Position numbers and translations under genes: made by a program. A stretch of 64,000 bases of DNA from NCBI GenBank assembly GCA_016185425.1, contig JACPNQ010000024.1, positions 186,001-250,000 on the forward strand. Reading direction: 5' to 3'. How positions within the stretch are numbered: the stretch's first letter is position 1; every line of letters starts with the position of its first letter. Below, in pieces: positions 26,641 to 36,094 of this stretch. The DNA is from Acidobacteriota bacterium. Lineage in GTDB: Bacteria > Acidobacteriota > Terriglobia > Bryobacterales > Bryobacteraceae. The notes beneath the pieces were generated by a model. The model ran no database searches. It saw nothing but the letters and a program-made list of their open reading frames with translations, and was not told where the DNA came from.

Positions 26641-29600
26641 TTAGAACAGGATCCGCATTCCAAGCTGAATCTGCCGCGATCCTCCATCGGAGGAGTTGCC
26701 GATGCTTGCGCTCGTGATCTGTCCGAATGTAGCGTTGCCGAATCCGCCGTCGGGGTTCGGATATTGCGGCGTGTTGGTGAAGTTGTAGGACTCCGCCCGC
26801 ACTTCCAGCGTCAACCGCTCCTTCACTTTGAAGCGCCGGAACGCGCTCAGGTCGACGTTGAAGAACCCAGGCCCGGTGAACGCGTTGCGGCCCACATTGC
26901 CAAAGGTATTCTGCGCAGGCGCCTGGAACACGTTGACATCGAACCATGTCGGCTGGTTGCGTCCTGTGGCGCGGAAGTTGATCGTGCCGGAGACCGGCAG
27001 CGAACCCGAGCCGATGTAATTCGGATTGTTCGAATTGCCCGGTGCATTCAGCGTCGCCGCCGGCGCGCTGACATTGAATACCTGCCCCGACATCATCGTC
27101 AGGATGCCCGTCACCTGCCACCCGCCCAGGACCGCCGCGGCCGGGCCGCTGTTCGTCCAACGTTTCCCTTTGCCGAACGGCAGCTCCCACACATAGCTCT
27201 GGTTGAACATGTGCCGCCGGTCGAAATCGCTGCGTGCGCGCGACCGCTGCGGATTGATCAAATACGCAAACCCGCCGTTGTCGTTCGAATAGTCGATCGC
27301 CTTAGCCCATGTGTAGGCGGTCGTTAGTTGGAAGCCGCCGGAGAACCGCCGGTCGAACTTCGCCTGCAGCGAGTTGTAGTTCGTCGACGTGCCGATGAAG
27401 CTCATGTTTGTATCCGTATCGCGGCGGAACGGCGCCCACAACGGACGCCCGTCGCGCCCCCCGCCGAGAACCATGCCGCCGTTCGCGTTGAACTGCTGGG
27501 AAACGCGCGTGCCCTTATTGCCCACGTAGGCCACGTCGAGCGTGAAGTTCTTCGGCAGCGCGCGCTGTACCGCGAAGTTGTAGCTCTGGATGTAGCCTTC
27601 GTGGTAGTCGAGCGGAACCACTTCGTAGTTCTGGTTCGGCGCGTTGCGGATGATACCGTCCTGTGGCACCGTAAACGGCAGCGGAGCGGGGAGTCCGTCA
27701 GCCATGCGCCCGGCGGCCACAAAGCTGTTCACCGGGTTGAAGGCGTTGTTCTGCCGCACCGGGAAGTTGTACGCGTAGCGGTTGTCCGGGTAGGGAATGT
27801 AGCTGATCCCGTAGCCGGTACGGATCACGGTCTTCTCGCTCAAGCGGTAGCTGATGCCAAGCCGCGGCGCGAAGTTTGCCAGGTAGTTCTTCCGGCCCAA
27901 GTCGCGCGGATTGCTGCCGGCTCCTGCGACAATCAGCGAATTCGTCGCGATGTCGTAGTTCGAGAACCCGCCCTTCTGCCGCGGTGTCGCCGGCGGATAC
28001 ATCTCATGCCGCAGCCCGATGTCCACGGTCAGTTTCGGCGACACAACCCACTTGTCTTGAATGTAGGTGAACAGCGGGAACTGCACGTACTCCGGAAACG
28101 CGGAGAGCAGATCGCGCCCGTAGTCGTTCGGCAAGTCGAGCAGGAACGCCGCGTACGCGTTCGCAAAGCCCTGGTTCGAATCGCCAACGCGCCCCGTCTG
28201 GCCGGTGCGGAAGCGATACTGTCCGCGCAGCGAATAGACCTGCGTCTGCAGCAGCCCATCCCGGTTGAACCGGTAATCCCAGCCGAACTTCACGGTGTGA
28301 TTGCCCAGTGTCTTCGTCCAGTTGTTGACGAAGTTCCAGTTTGTCTCAAACCGGATCCAAGGCAGCGACAGCGAGTAGCCGACTACGGGATTGGAAAACC
28401 CGGAGATATCGATATTCGTCAGTCCCGACGTAAGATCTGAAATGTTCACGCCCTTGATGCCCACTTCGTCCGACGCCTTCGTCCCATAGTCGGTCGCGTA
28501 AGCGTCGTTCCGGTACCGCGACATCCCGATGCGGAACTCCGTGATCAACGTTGGTGACAATACGCCCGTATAGTTCAACGCGGCTGTTTGCGTCTTGGTT
28601 GTTCCCGTTCCCGCAAAGCCGCCGTTCGCCGGGCCGCCCGCGGTGCCATACGACGAGAGAGGTGGATCGGTTAGCTTCGGCCGTTGCAGGCTGTATCGCC
28701 CGCTCAGCCGGTGGTTCGCGGTCAGGTTGTGATCCACCTTCGCGTCGAAACCGTCCGTGTCCTTCACGCGCACCGTTGAACCCTCATAATTCACACCCGT
28801 TACGTTGGAAGAGGTTGGCGCCGGGATCAGCGAATTCAACTTTGCGGAGATCGTTGAAATCCGCGCGGCCGGAATGATATTGCCCGGGAACGGCTGGCGC
28901 CCCGCGCCCGTTGGATCGCCGGTCGCCGGGTCGTAAATCGTCGTCGGCGCCGCCGACAAATTCCCCCGCCGGAAATCCACGGTCGGAATCGTATAGCGCT
29001 GGCCCTTGCCCAGCCGGTCGCGAATACCCAGATAATCCGCGAAGAAGAACGTGCGGTTCTTGATGATTGCACCGCCGAATGTCCCGCCGAAGTAGTTGTA
29101 GGTAATCGGCGGTTTCGCGGTCAGATCCGTTCGCCGCGCCGCCAGCGCGCTCACACGGTTGAACTCGTACAGGCTGCCGTGCCAATCGTTCGTGCCGGAC
29201 TTCAAGGCAACGTTCATCACGGCGCCGCCCGCGCGGCCCAATTCGGCCTCATAGTTCGAAGTCGTCACATCCACCGTCTGAATCGCCTCGGCGGGCGGAA
29301 TATAAACCGTCAGCAAACCGGTGCGGTGATTGTTGTCCACACCTTCGAGCTGAATGTTGTTCCCTAATCGGCTCTGCCCGTTTACGCGTGACTGCATCGA
29401 GTCGTTCGAATTGAAAAACTCCGAATGATTCCGCTGCGCCCGCGCCGCGCCCGGCACCAGGTTCACTAAACCCTGAAAATTGCGGTTCTGCGTCAGCGGC
29501 AGCTCTGCCACCTGGCGCGAATCCATCTTCCGTCCCGTATCCGTCCGGTCCGTCTGCAACGCCGGCAATTCGGCGGTAATCGTCACCTGTTCCGTGATCT

Positions 29601-29931
29601 GTCCCGGCTGCAACTGTGCGTCGACGCGCACCGTTGAGTTGATCGTTACATCGACGTTTTCCCGCGTCGCTTTACGGAAGCCGGATTGCTCCATCGACAC
29701 GTTGTATCGCCCCTGCGGCAGGTTGGCGAATATGTAGTTCCCCGACTCATTCGTCGCCGTTGATCGCGACAGGTTTGTGTTTATTTCAACCGCCGTTACT
29801 TTTGCGTTCGGCACTACCGCGCCCGACGCGTCCGTTAACGTCCCCACTAGCGTCCCATTCGACGCCTGCGGCCACGCGGCCGCCGACAACAACACAAGGC
29901 CTACAAGGGCCTTCCCAAAGCTGCGAGACAT
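26641..29931 (-). CDS. Oar-like TonB-dependent transporter
   Basis: 1096 residues with the complete Oar-like plan: signal peptide (ALVGLVLLSAAAWPQAS), Cna-B/regulatory domain (about 25-110, TLVGTLTDASGAVVPNAKVTAVE), plug region (about 115-250, including TSNYEAELGRAGGAVMNVALKSGTNDWHG split over a conserved turn), and a barrel ending QLGMRILF. AAGGAG lies about 9 bases upstream of the ATG. It is distinct in sequence from the transporters at 5213 and 46671, so the three probably have different ligands. There is no terminator in the 3-base gap to the convergent coiled-coil gene. Confidence 0.9.
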   Translation of the reverse strand: MSRSFGKALVGLVLLSAAAWPQASNGTLVGTLTDASGAVVPNAKVTAVEINTNLSRSTATNESGNYIFANLPQGRYNVSMEQSGFRKATRENVDVTINSTVRVDAQLQPGQITEQVTITAELPALQTDRTDTGRKMDSRQVAELPLTQNRNFQGLVNLVPGAARAQRNHSEFFNSNDSMQSRVNGQSRLGNNIQLEGVDNNHRTGLLTVYIPPAEAIQTVDVTTSNYEAELGRAGGAVMNVALKSGTNDWHGSLYEFNRVSALAARRTDLTAKPPITYNYFGGTFGGAIIKNRTFFFADYLGIRDRLGKGQRYTIPTVDFRRGNLSAAPTTIYDPATGDPTGAGRQPFPGNIIPAARISTISAKLNSLIPAPTSSNVTGVNYEGSTVRVKDTDGFDAKVDHNLTANHRLSGRYSLQRPKLTDPPLSSYGTAGGPANGGFAGTGTTKTQTAALNYTGVLSPTLITEFRIGMSRYRNDAYATDYGTKASDEVGIKGVNISDLTSGLTNIDISGFSNPVVGYSLSLPWIRFETNWNFVNNWTKTLGNHTVKFGWDYRFNRDGLLQTQVYSLRGQYRFRTGQTGRVGDSNQGFANAYAAFLLDLPNDYGRDLLSAFPEYVQFPLFTYIQDKWVVSPKLTVDIGLRHEMYPPATPRQKGGFSNYDIATNSLIVAGAGSNPRDLGRKNYLANFAPRLGISYRLSEKTVIRTGYGISYIPYPDNRYAYNFPVRQNNAFNPVNSFVAAGRMADGLPAPLPFTVPQDGIIRNAPNQNYEVVPLDYHEGYIQSYNFAVQRALPKNFTLDVAYVGNKGTRVSQQFNANGGMVLGGGRDGRPLWAPFRRDTDTNMSFIGTSTNYNSLQAKFDRRFSGGFQLTTAYTWAKAIDYSNDNGGFAYLINPQRSRARSDFDRRHMFNQSYVWELPFGKGKRWTNSGPAAAVLGGWQVTGILTMMSGQVFNVSAPAATLNAPGNSNNPNYIGSGSLPVSGTINFRATGRNQPTWFDVNVFQAPAQNTFGNVGRNAFTGPGFFNVDLSAFRRFKVKERLTLEVRAESYNFTNTPQYPNPDGGFGNATFGQITSASIGNSSDGGSRQIQLGMRILF

Positions 29932-29959
29932 TGAAGCTGCTCCTTGGCAGCATCATATC

Positions 29960-30253
29960 TCAGCTATGCGCTTTCTTCTCGCAATCCGCCGAACAAAAAT
30001 AAACGCTTTTCGTGCCCGACCCGTACCGCGTCATCGCCGATTCCGGTTTGTAGGTTCCGCACGTTACACACTTCCGCAGCGTCGTGTCGGCGGTCGGCGC
30101 CGGCCGCGTACCGCCCGCTGAACTCTGCGCCGGTCCGTCTTTCACCGCCGACGTCACCTCGTCGACCAATGCCTTCTGTATAATTCCCCAGATTGCCCGT
30201 ATAAAAGTGAGCGCGAGCAGCGAAATGAGTATGCCGATGAGGTATCGCAACAT
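29960..30253 (-). CDS. Small membrane-anchored zinc-ribbon-like protein (PP0621-like)
   Basis: A 97-residue protein. An N-terminal helix (YLIGILISLLALTFIRAIWG) is followed by a low-complexity linker and a C-terminal CVTCG...FCSADC arrangement (CxxC then CxxxC, 22 residues apart), as in the PP0621 family of short zinc-ribbon proteins. Function unknown. It lies between the Oar-like gene and the TPR gene on the same strand, 13 bases downstream of the terminator of the latter, so it probably has its own promoter. Confidence 0.65.
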   Translation of the reverse strand: MLRYLIGILISLLALTFIRAIWGIIQKALVDEVTSAVKDGPAQSSAGGTRPAPTADTTLRKCVTCGTYKPESAMTRYGSGTKSVYFCSADCEKKAHS

Positions 30254-30265
30254 GGAGGTCGGATA

Positions 30266-30300
30266 GAAAAAGGGCGTCCACGCAAATGGACGCCCTTCGT
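30266..30300 (-). terminator. Rho-independent terminator of the TPR protein gene
   Basis: Ten-base perfect arms at 30271-30280 and 30287-30296 with a 6-base loop. On the minus strand the stem is followed by five U (complement of 30267-30271). It lies just after the stop of the TPR gene at 30311. Confidence 0.88.
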
Positions 30301-30310
30301 CGAGAAGCCG

Positions 30311-31471
30311 TTACTTCTTGGTCTTGGTCGTGCCCTTCTTCGCGGCCGGCGCATTCGGATTCTTGTACTCCGTGGTCACCTGCGCGCCAACGGCCGCCAG
30401 CATTCCCTTCGCTGCTTCGGCGAACTGCCCGTCGGGCTTCAAGTCCAGATACTTCTGGAATGCTTCCGTCGTCCCCGCCACCGGCATCGTCTTGCCGTCC
30501 GGTGTAATCGTCGCCTTGCTGAACAGGTACAGCCCGTACTGATAGTGGGCGTCCGCGTAGTTCGGGTCCGCGCCGATCGCCTTCTTGAACGCAATGCTCG
30601 CCGGCTCCAACTGGTTCACGTTCGTCAGAATCGCGCCCAGGTTGTAGTAGTAGCGCCCCGCGTTCGGCGGATCGAGCTGCGCCGCCTTGTCGAGCTCCGC
30701 CTGCGCTTCGGGGTACTTCTTCGCCTTCGCCAGCGCCAGCGCAAAATTGTTGTGCATGCCGGCGTCGTCGGGTTTCAGTTCCAGCGCCTTGTTGTACGCC
30801 TCCATGCCCTTCGCGAGTTCCGCCGCCTGCTCATCGCCCGTCTTGGTTCCCGCGAACGCGACGTGCGCTTCGGCTTTGTTCGCCCAGATCACAACCTGCT
30901 TCGGGTCCATCGCGGCGGCCTTGTCGAACGCTTCAATCGAGGCCGGAAAATTCTTCGTCTTCAAGTTCTCCATGCCGGTATTGAAGGCGTCGTTCAATTC
31001 CTTGTTCTTCGCCAACGCCGCCGAACGTTCCTTCGCCGCTTTCTCCAGAGCTTCCTTCTGCTCCTTCGACATCTCGCGCGAAAGCTCTTCGGTCACCTGC
31101 CCGGTCGCCGCGGCCTTTTCAATCGCCTGGCGCTGCGCCGCCATCTTCGAAAGGTCGAAATTCACCGGCAGCGGATCGCCCAGGCGCGTGCGCACGCCCT
31201 TCATCGTGTCCATCACCTTGCCGTCGACTTCCAGCATCACATCGTAGGTCCCCAACGGCAGGCCCGCGTGGAACCACTGGCCCTTTTTATTAGTTTTTAC
31301 CTTGTACGAGCCTTTGATGTCCTTGCGTTCCAGTTTGATCAGGGCGTCCTTCAACGGCTTGCCGTCCTCGCCCTTCACTTCGCCTTCCAGCGATGCCGTC
31401 TGCGCCATGGCGCCAAATGTGAACAGCGCTAACAGGGCTGTCAAACTCGCCAATCTTTGCAATGTCTTCAT
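30311..31471 (-). CDS. Exported TPR protein with carboxypeptidase-regulatory domain
   Basis: About 386 residues from the ATG at 31471, chosen because it begins a signal peptide (MKTLQRLASLTALLALFTFGAMAQ); the open frame extends further upstream without sense. Residues 25-105 form a carboxypeptidase-regulatory-like domain (SLEGEVKGEDGKPLKDALI... LPLGTYDVMLEVDGK), about 110-165 is a charged helix, and about 170-350 contain five TPR units (VIWANKAEAHVAF, GMHNNFALALAKAKKYPEAQAELDKA, GRYYYNLGAILTNVN). The tail is lysine-rich. Probably a periplasmic scaffold. It has its own strong terminator. Confidence 0.75.
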   Translation of the reverse strand: MKTLQRLASLTALLALFTFGAMAQTASLEGEVKGEDGKPLKDALIKLERKDIKGSYKVKTNKKGQWFHAGLPLGTYDVMLEVDGKVMDTMKGVRTRLGDPLPVNFDLSKMAAQRQAIEKAAATGQVTEELSREMSKEQKEALEKAAKERSAALAKNKELNDAFNTGMENLKTKNFPASIEAFDKAAAMDPKQVVIWANKAEAHVAFAGTKTGDEQAAELAKGMEAYNKALELKPDDAGMHNNFALALAKAKKYPEAQAELDKAAQLDPPNAGRYYYNLGAILTNVNQLEPASIAFKKAIGADPNYADAHYQYGLYLFSKATITPDGKTMPVAGTTEAFQKYLDLKPDGQFAEAAKGMLAAVGAQVTTEYKNPNAPAAKKGTTKTKK

Positions 31472-31558
31472 TTCCAATCTCCAACAGGGTGAGTCTTTGC
31501 CAAGTCCCACGATACTATACTCGCCACTAGTATTAGGGATGTTTCCCTCCCTCCCGCC

Positions 31559-31580
31559 GTTTCCCTGGTCCCCGGGAAAC
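31559..31580. promoter_or_regulatory. Inverted GTTTCCC repeat between divergent TPR genes
   Basis: Arms GTTTCCC (31559-31565) and GGGAAAC (31574-31580) with an 8-base spacer; another GTTTCCC lies at 31541-31547 and GTTTTCCC at 31582-31589. The 194-base gap between the two divergent TPR genes contains no coding sequence. TATAGT (complement of 31515-31520) is a possible -10 for the minus gene. Iterated half-sites suggest a protein-binding region. Seen by eye only. Confidence 0.35.
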
Positions 31581-31665
31581 CGTTTTCCCGCGTATTGCGT
31601 ATAGAGAGTTGAATCCAACAATTTGTCGTATCATCAAAAGAAACGGGTTAACTGAGCGTAACGGG

Positions 31666-32520
31666 ATGAGAGTCACACTTCTTGGTATCGTTTTTGCGAC
31701 GCTCCTTTCCGCCGCGCCTGCTGAACTCCGTAAAGCGGAATCTTTATATCAGCAGACGCGCTACAAGGACGCGCTCCAGGCCGTCGAGCCGCTGCTCGGC
31801 CAGTATGCCGACGCATTCCTTCTGGCCGGCCGCGCCGCGTTTGGCTTGGGCGACTATCGGAAGGCTACCGAATTCCTCGAAAAAGCGGTGCAGTCCGACC
31901 CCCGCAATTCGACGTATTACCACTGGCTGGGCCGCACCTTCGGCATGAGAGCCGAAACCAGTCTCCCAATCACCGCGCCGCACTACGCCTCGAAAGCGCG
32001 TCAGAATTTCGAAAAGGCCGTGCAACTCGACCCCTCGAACGGCGAAGCCCTGAACGATCTCTTCGAATTTTACTTGCAGGCTCCCGGCTTCCTCGGCGGC
32101 GGCCTGGATAAAGCGCAAGCCCTTCTCTCCAAGATCAAGGCGGTCGACCCGGCCGAAGAACAGTACGCCCTCGCCAAGCTCCAGGAAGCCCGGAAAGACT
32201 TCGGCAGCGCGGAGCAGCACCTCCGCCGTGCCGCGGAGCTCGCCCCCAGATCCGTCGGCCGTGTTCTCGACGTCGCCCGTTTCCTTGCCCGCCAGGGCCG
32301 CTTCTCCGAAAGCGTCACATGGCTTGGCCGCGCTGAAACGATCTCTCCAAAAGATCCCCAGGTGATGTTCAAAACGGCCCAGACTTACGTCGAAGCCAAA
32401 AAGAACCTGCCCGCCGCCAAAGCGTTGCTCGAGGCCTATCTGCGGGCTCCGCTGAACCCGGACCTCCCCACTCGCGCCGAAGCCGAGAAGCTGCTCAAAC
32501 GAGCGTCCGGCGGCCTGTAG
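31666..32520 (+). CDS. Exported TPR-repeat protein
   Basis: About 284 residues from the ATG at 31666, which begins a signal peptide (VTLLGIVFATLLSAAPA); an in-frame ATG at 31609 would add a poor N-terminal extension. TPR-like helical pairs run through the whole chain (AESLYQQTRYKDALQAVEPLLG, YKHW-type motif at TYYHWLGRTFGM, EALNDLFEFYLQAPGFLGGG). The product is probably periplasmic and mediates protein contacts. It lies 4 bases upstream of the MacB-type permease, so it may assist or sense that transporter. Confidence 0.7.
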   Translation: MRVTLLGIVFATLLSAAPAELRKAESLYQQTRYKDALQAVEPLLGQYADAFLLAGRAAFGLGDYRKATEFLEKAVQSDPRNSTYYHWLGRTFGMRAETSLPITAPHYASKARQNFEKAVQLDPSNGEALNDLFEFYLQAPGFLGGGLDKAQALLSKIKAVDPAEEQYALAKLQEARKDFGSAEQHLRRAAELAPRSVGRVLDVARFLARQGRFSESVTWLGRAETISPKDPQVMFKTAQTYVEAKKNLPAAKALLEAYLRAPLNPDLPTRAEAEKLLKRASGGL

Positions 32521-32524
32521 GGCC

Positions 32525-33727
32525 ATGAACTGGCGCGAAGCTCTTCGCTTTAGCTTTCATGCGCTCCAGGCGAATCTCGTCCGCACTCTCCTCACCGCCC
32601 TGGGCCTTGTCATCGGCAACGCCTCGGTCATTCTCGTCGTCACCATCTCGCTCACCAGCCGAGATTACGTCCTCGAGCAGATCCGCGGCATCGGTTCGAA
32701 CCTCATCATCGCTTACTACGAAGCCGGCAACCGCACCGGTACCGCCGTCGAAGCCGACTTCGTCAAAATCGCTGACGTCGCCGCCGTCCGCAACGCCTTC
32801 CCCGGCCGCATCGCCGCCGCCACCGGCGTCATGACCGTCTACGACCAGATGGTGATCCAAGGCAAAGTGCGCGATGTAAAAATCATCGGTTCCGACGAGC
32901 AGTATGCCCGGGTTCGTAACCTCGTCAACGTCGCCGGCCGTTTCATGCAGTCTGACGACGTGGCGCTCCGCAATCGCGTGGCGATGTTAACGGAGAAACT
33001 CGCCGTCAAGCTCTACGGCAGCCAATCGAACTCTATCGGCCAGGTCGTCAAAATCCAGGGCCTGCAGTTCACTATCATCGGTACCTTCCGCGAGAAAACC
33101 GACAGCTTCGGCCTCTCCGAACTCTCCACCGAAACGATCCTCGTCCCCATCACCGTCCTCAAGTACCTCACCAGCGAGGAACGCATCGACCCCATGTACG
33201 TCCAGGCCCGCGAGCCAGGCGATGTCGTCCGCCTCACCAAACAGGTGCAGGCGCTGCTTGAGTCCCGTCACCGCCCCGGAGCCAAGTATTACGTCGATAA
33301 CCTCACCGGTATCCTCGCCGCCGCGGAAAATATCGCTCTTATCCTCACCATCGTCCTTGTGCTCGTCTCCGCCATCGCGCTGCTCATATCCGGCATCGGC
33401 ATCATGAACATCATGCTCGTCACCGTCACGGAGCGCACGCGGGAAATCGGTATCCGCATGTCCGTCGGTGCCACGCGCCGCGCCGTGTTGACGCAGTTCC
33501 TCGCCGAAGCGGTGCTCATCAGCGTTGGCGGTGGCCTGTTCGGCATCCTCGTCGGCGTCGCCGTTCCTTGGAGCGCCGGCTACTTCGGCGGCATCGACAT
33601 CCCCATCTCCCCGGTCTCCGTCGCCGTCGCATTCTCCACCTCTTTCCTCGTCGGCCTCATCTTCGGCCTCCTCCCCGCCAACCGCGCCTCGCGGCTCAAC
33701 CCCACGGAAGCGTTACGCTACGAATAA
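32525..33727 (+). CDS. MacB/FtsX-type ABC transporter permease without an adjacent ATPase
   Basis: A 400-residue permease. An N-terminal helix (NLVRTLLTALGLVIGNASVILVV) is followed by the MacB periplasmic core domain (about 50-240, QIRGIGSNLIIAYYEAG) and three C-terminal helices with the FtsX signature (VLVSAIALLISGIGIMNIMLVTVTERTREIGIRMSVGATR). Such permeases work mechanically with a MacB-type ATPase, often exporting lipoproteins or peptides; no ATPase lies next to this gene. It is translationally linked to the propeller gene that starts in its stop codon. Confidence 0.88.
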   Translation: MNWREALRFSFHALQANLVRTLLTALGLVIGNASVILVVTISLTSRDYVLEQIRGIGSNLIIAYYEAGNRTGTAVEADFVKIADVAAVRNAFPGRIAAATGVMTVYDQMVIQGKVRDVKIIGSDEQYARVRNLVNVAGRFMQSDDVALRNRVAMLTEKLAVKLYGSQSNSIGQVVKIQGLQFTIIGTFREKTDSFGLSELSTETILVPITVLKYLTSEERIDPMYVQAREPGDVVRLTKQVQALLESRHRPGAKYYVDNLTGILAAAENIALILTIVLVLVSAIALLISGIGIMNIMLVTVTERTREIGIRMSVGATRRAVLTQFLAEAVLISVGGGLFGILVGVAVPWSAGYFGGIDIPISPVSVAVAFSTSFLVGLIFGLLPANRASRLNPTEALRYE

Positions 33728-34950
33728 TGCGCGCGTTTTGTTTCGTGCTGCTGATAGCCGCACTCTCCGCTTCCGACTGGCGCCAGTGGCGCGGCTTCTC
33801 GCGTAACGGCCTCGCGAGTCACAAACTCGACCTCGACAAACTCCCCGCCGAGCTCACTCCTGAGTGGTCCGTCGAAACCGGAACCGGCTACGCCGGTCCC
33901 ATCGTTAGCGGCGCGAGTGTCTTCACCTTTACTCGCCGTCAGGGCAGGGAAGTCGTCCAGGCCTTCGATCGCGCTACCGGCAAGCCGCTCTGGAAAGCGG
34001 ATTACCCCGCCCCGTTCAAGAAAAACCGCTACGCCACTGACATGCAGGACGGTCCCTTTTCCACACCGCTTCTCTACAACAACACCCATCTCATCACCTG
34101 GGGCGTGACTGGAATTCTCTCCTGTTTCAACGCCGCCAGCGGCAAACTCGAATGGCGCAACGACTACTCGCCGCAAATCAAAACCGATAATCTCTTCACC
34201 GGCGTCGCGGCCTCCCCCATCGGCAACGCCGGCCGCGTCTATATCCACATGGGTGATGATCGCGGCGGCAAGTTCCTCGCGCTCGACGCCGCGACGGGTA
34301 AACAAATCTGGGCCACCGATCCCGGTGCCGGTCCCGGCTACGCCTCGCCCATCATCCACAACTACCGCGGCGTGTCGATGCTCATCACGCTCTCCAACTC
34401 CTCCGTCTTCGCCATCGCCGAATCGGACGGCCGCCTGCTCTGGTCGTTCCCGTTCAAGGATCAGTGGCTCGAAAACATCGTCACGCCGCTCGCCGATCAG
34501 GACCGCGTCCTCGTCTCCGGCGTCCGTAATGGCACCCATCTCCTGCGCATGGAGATGCAGGAGGACAAGTCGTGGAAAGTCGCCGAAGCCTGGCAAAACG
34601 CCGGCGTCACGATGTACATGAGCTCGCCCGTTCTCGATGGCGATACGCTCTACGCCTTCTCCGCGCGCAACAAGGGCCAGTTCGCCGCCCTCTCCATTGC
34701 CACCGGCAAACTGCTCTGGCAGACCGAAGGCCACCAGGCAACCGGCGCGTCTCTCATTCAGGCCGACAACGCCATCCTCGCCACTACTGTCGAAGGCGAT
34801 CTTCTCATCCTGAAAAAGGACAAAGAAAAATTCGCCCTCGCAAAAAAATACAAACTCGCCAACTCCCCCATCTGGGCCCACACCGCCCTTGCCTCCGGCG
34901 AAATCTTCATCAAGGACGAGACTCATCTCCGCAAGTACCGTGGACTCTAA
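33727..34950 (+). CDS. Exported PQQ-like beta-propeller protein
   Basis: About 407 residues from the ATG at 33727, which overlaps the permease stop by one base and begins a signal peptide (FCFVLLIAALSASDW). The rest is made of PQQ/BamB-type beta-propeller blades with repeated A-x-D-x-x-T-G-K-x-x-W motifs (VQAFDRATGKPLWKADYP, CFNAASGKLEWRNDY, LALDAATGKQIWATDPG, SIATGKLLWQTEG). No PQQ-dehydrogenase catalytic residues were recognised; a BamB-like or binding role is more likely. It overlaps tgt by 11 bases. Confidence 0.8.
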   Translation: MRAFCFVLLIAALSASDWRQWRGFSRNGLASHKLDLDKLPAELTPEWSVETGTGYAGPIVSGASVFTFTRRQGREVVQAFDRATGKPLWKADYPAPFKKNRYATDMQDGPFSTPLLYNNTHLITWGVTGILSCFNAASGKLEWRNDYSPQIKTDNLFTGVAASPIGNAGRVYIHMGDDRGGKFLALDAATGKQIWATDPGAGPGYASPIIHNYRGVSMLITLSNSSVFAIAESDGRLLWSFPFKDQWLENIVTPLADQDRVLVSGVRNGTHLLRMEMQEDKSWKVAEAWQNAGVTMYMSSPVLDGDTLYAFSARNKGQFAALSIATGKLLWQTEGHQATGASLIQADNAILATTVEGDLLILKKDKEKFALAKKYKLANSPIWAHTALASGEIFIKDETHLRKYRGL

Positions 34951-36094
34951 CCCCACTCTCACCGAAGGCCTGCACTTCGAGCTGCAGGCCCAATGCCCCG
35001 TCACGGGCGCGCGCGCCGGCCTGCTCCATACGCCGCACGGCATCGTCGAAACCCCTGTATTTATGCCCGTCGGCACGCAGGGGACGGTGAAAGGACTCAC
35101 CCCCGCGCAACTGGAACACGATCTCGATGCAAAGATCATCCTCTCGAATACCTATCACCTCTATCTCCGTCCCGGCCACGAACTCATTCGCGATTTCGGC
35201 GGCCTCCACGAATACATCCGCTGGCCCCGCGCCATCCTCACCGATTCCGGCGGTTTCCAGGTGTTCAGCCTCAGCAAGATTCGCCAGGTCACCGAAGAAG
35301 GCGTCGTCTTTCAGTCCCACCTCAATGGCGACAAGCATCTCTTCACCGCCGAATCCACCGTCGACGTACAGCGTGCCCTCGGCTCGGACATCATGATGGT
35401 GCTCGATGAGTGCCTCGAATACCCCTCTCCCCCGGAGCGCGAGGTGCGCCAGTCCATCCACCGCACCATTCGCTGGGCCGAACAAGCCTTCCGCCACTAT
35501 CGCCAGCGGGAGACCAATCAGGCCCTCTTCCCTATCGTGCAAGGCTCCATGTTCCCGTCCCTACGCCTGGAATGCACGGAAAAGCTCCTCGAGCTCAATG
35601 CTCCCGGCTACGCCATCGGCGGCCTCTCCGTCGGTGAACCCCGCGAAGAATCGATGGCCATGACCGAAGTCACCACCCCGCTTCTCCCGAAAAATAGGCC
35701 CCGCTACGTCATGGGCGTCGGCAAACCGGAAGAATTAATTGAATACGTGGCCAGAGGGATCGATATGATGGACTGCGTCATGCCATCCAGAAATGCGCGG
35801 AACGGGTGCCTTTTCACTTCCGGCGGCCGCGTAATCATTAAAAATTCGCGATATAGAGACGACAGCGGCCCGCTCGACCCCGCCTGCCCCTGTTACACTT
35901 GCCAAAACTTCTCGAAATCCTATCTCCGCCACCTCTTTCTGGCCGGTGAAATCCTCTTTTCCGTCCTTGGCACCCTTCACAATATCCGGTATTACCTTGA
36001 CATCATGAGACGGATCAGGCAGTCTATTTTGCTTGGGGAATTTCCTGAACTTCTTCGTGCAAGCCGGATTGCTACGGTGGTAGAACGCGCGTGA
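34940..36094 (+). CDS. tgt: tRNA-guanine transglycosylase
   Basis: Exchanges guanine 34 for preQ1 in tRNAs with GUN anticodons, on the queuosine pathway. With the GTG start at 34940 the protein has 384 residues, the typical size. Catalytic Asp102 lies in ILTDSGGFQVFSL, the second active-site region is GGLSVGEPREE with YVMGVGKPEELIE, and the zinc site is CPCYTCQNFSKSYLRHLF near the C-terminus. The earlier in-frame ATG at 34889 would overlap the propeller gene and adds unrelated sequence. tgt followed by yajC-secD-secF is a widely conserved order. Confidence 0.96.
   Translation: MDSNPTLTEGLHFELQAQCPVTGARAGLLHTPHGIVETPVFMPVGTQGTVKGLTPAQLEHDLDAKIILSNTYHLYLRPGHELIRDFGGLHEYIRWPRAILTDSGGFQVFSLSKIRQVTEEGVVFQSHLNGDKHLFTAESTVDVQRALGSDIMMVLDECLEYPSPPEREVRQSIHRTIRWAEQAFRHYRQRETNQALFPIVQGSMFPSLRLECTEKLLELNAPGYAIGGLSVGEPREESMAMTEVTTPLLPKNRPRYVMGVGKPEELIEYVARGIDMMDCVMPSRNARNGCLFTSGGRVIIKNSRYRDDSGPLDPACPCYTCQNFSKSYLRHLFLAGEILFSVLGTLHNIRYYLDIMRRIRQSILLGEFPELLRASRIATVVERA

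Noticed and set aside
33727..34950. Propeller as a PQQ alcohol dehydrogenase
   Set aside because: The chain is too short (about 407 residues) and the catalytic Asp and disulfide motifs of quinoprotein dehydrogenases were not found.
33718..35139. A 473-codon minus-strand frame over the propeller and tgt
   Set aside because: No family resemblance, and the plus-strand proteins are well supported.
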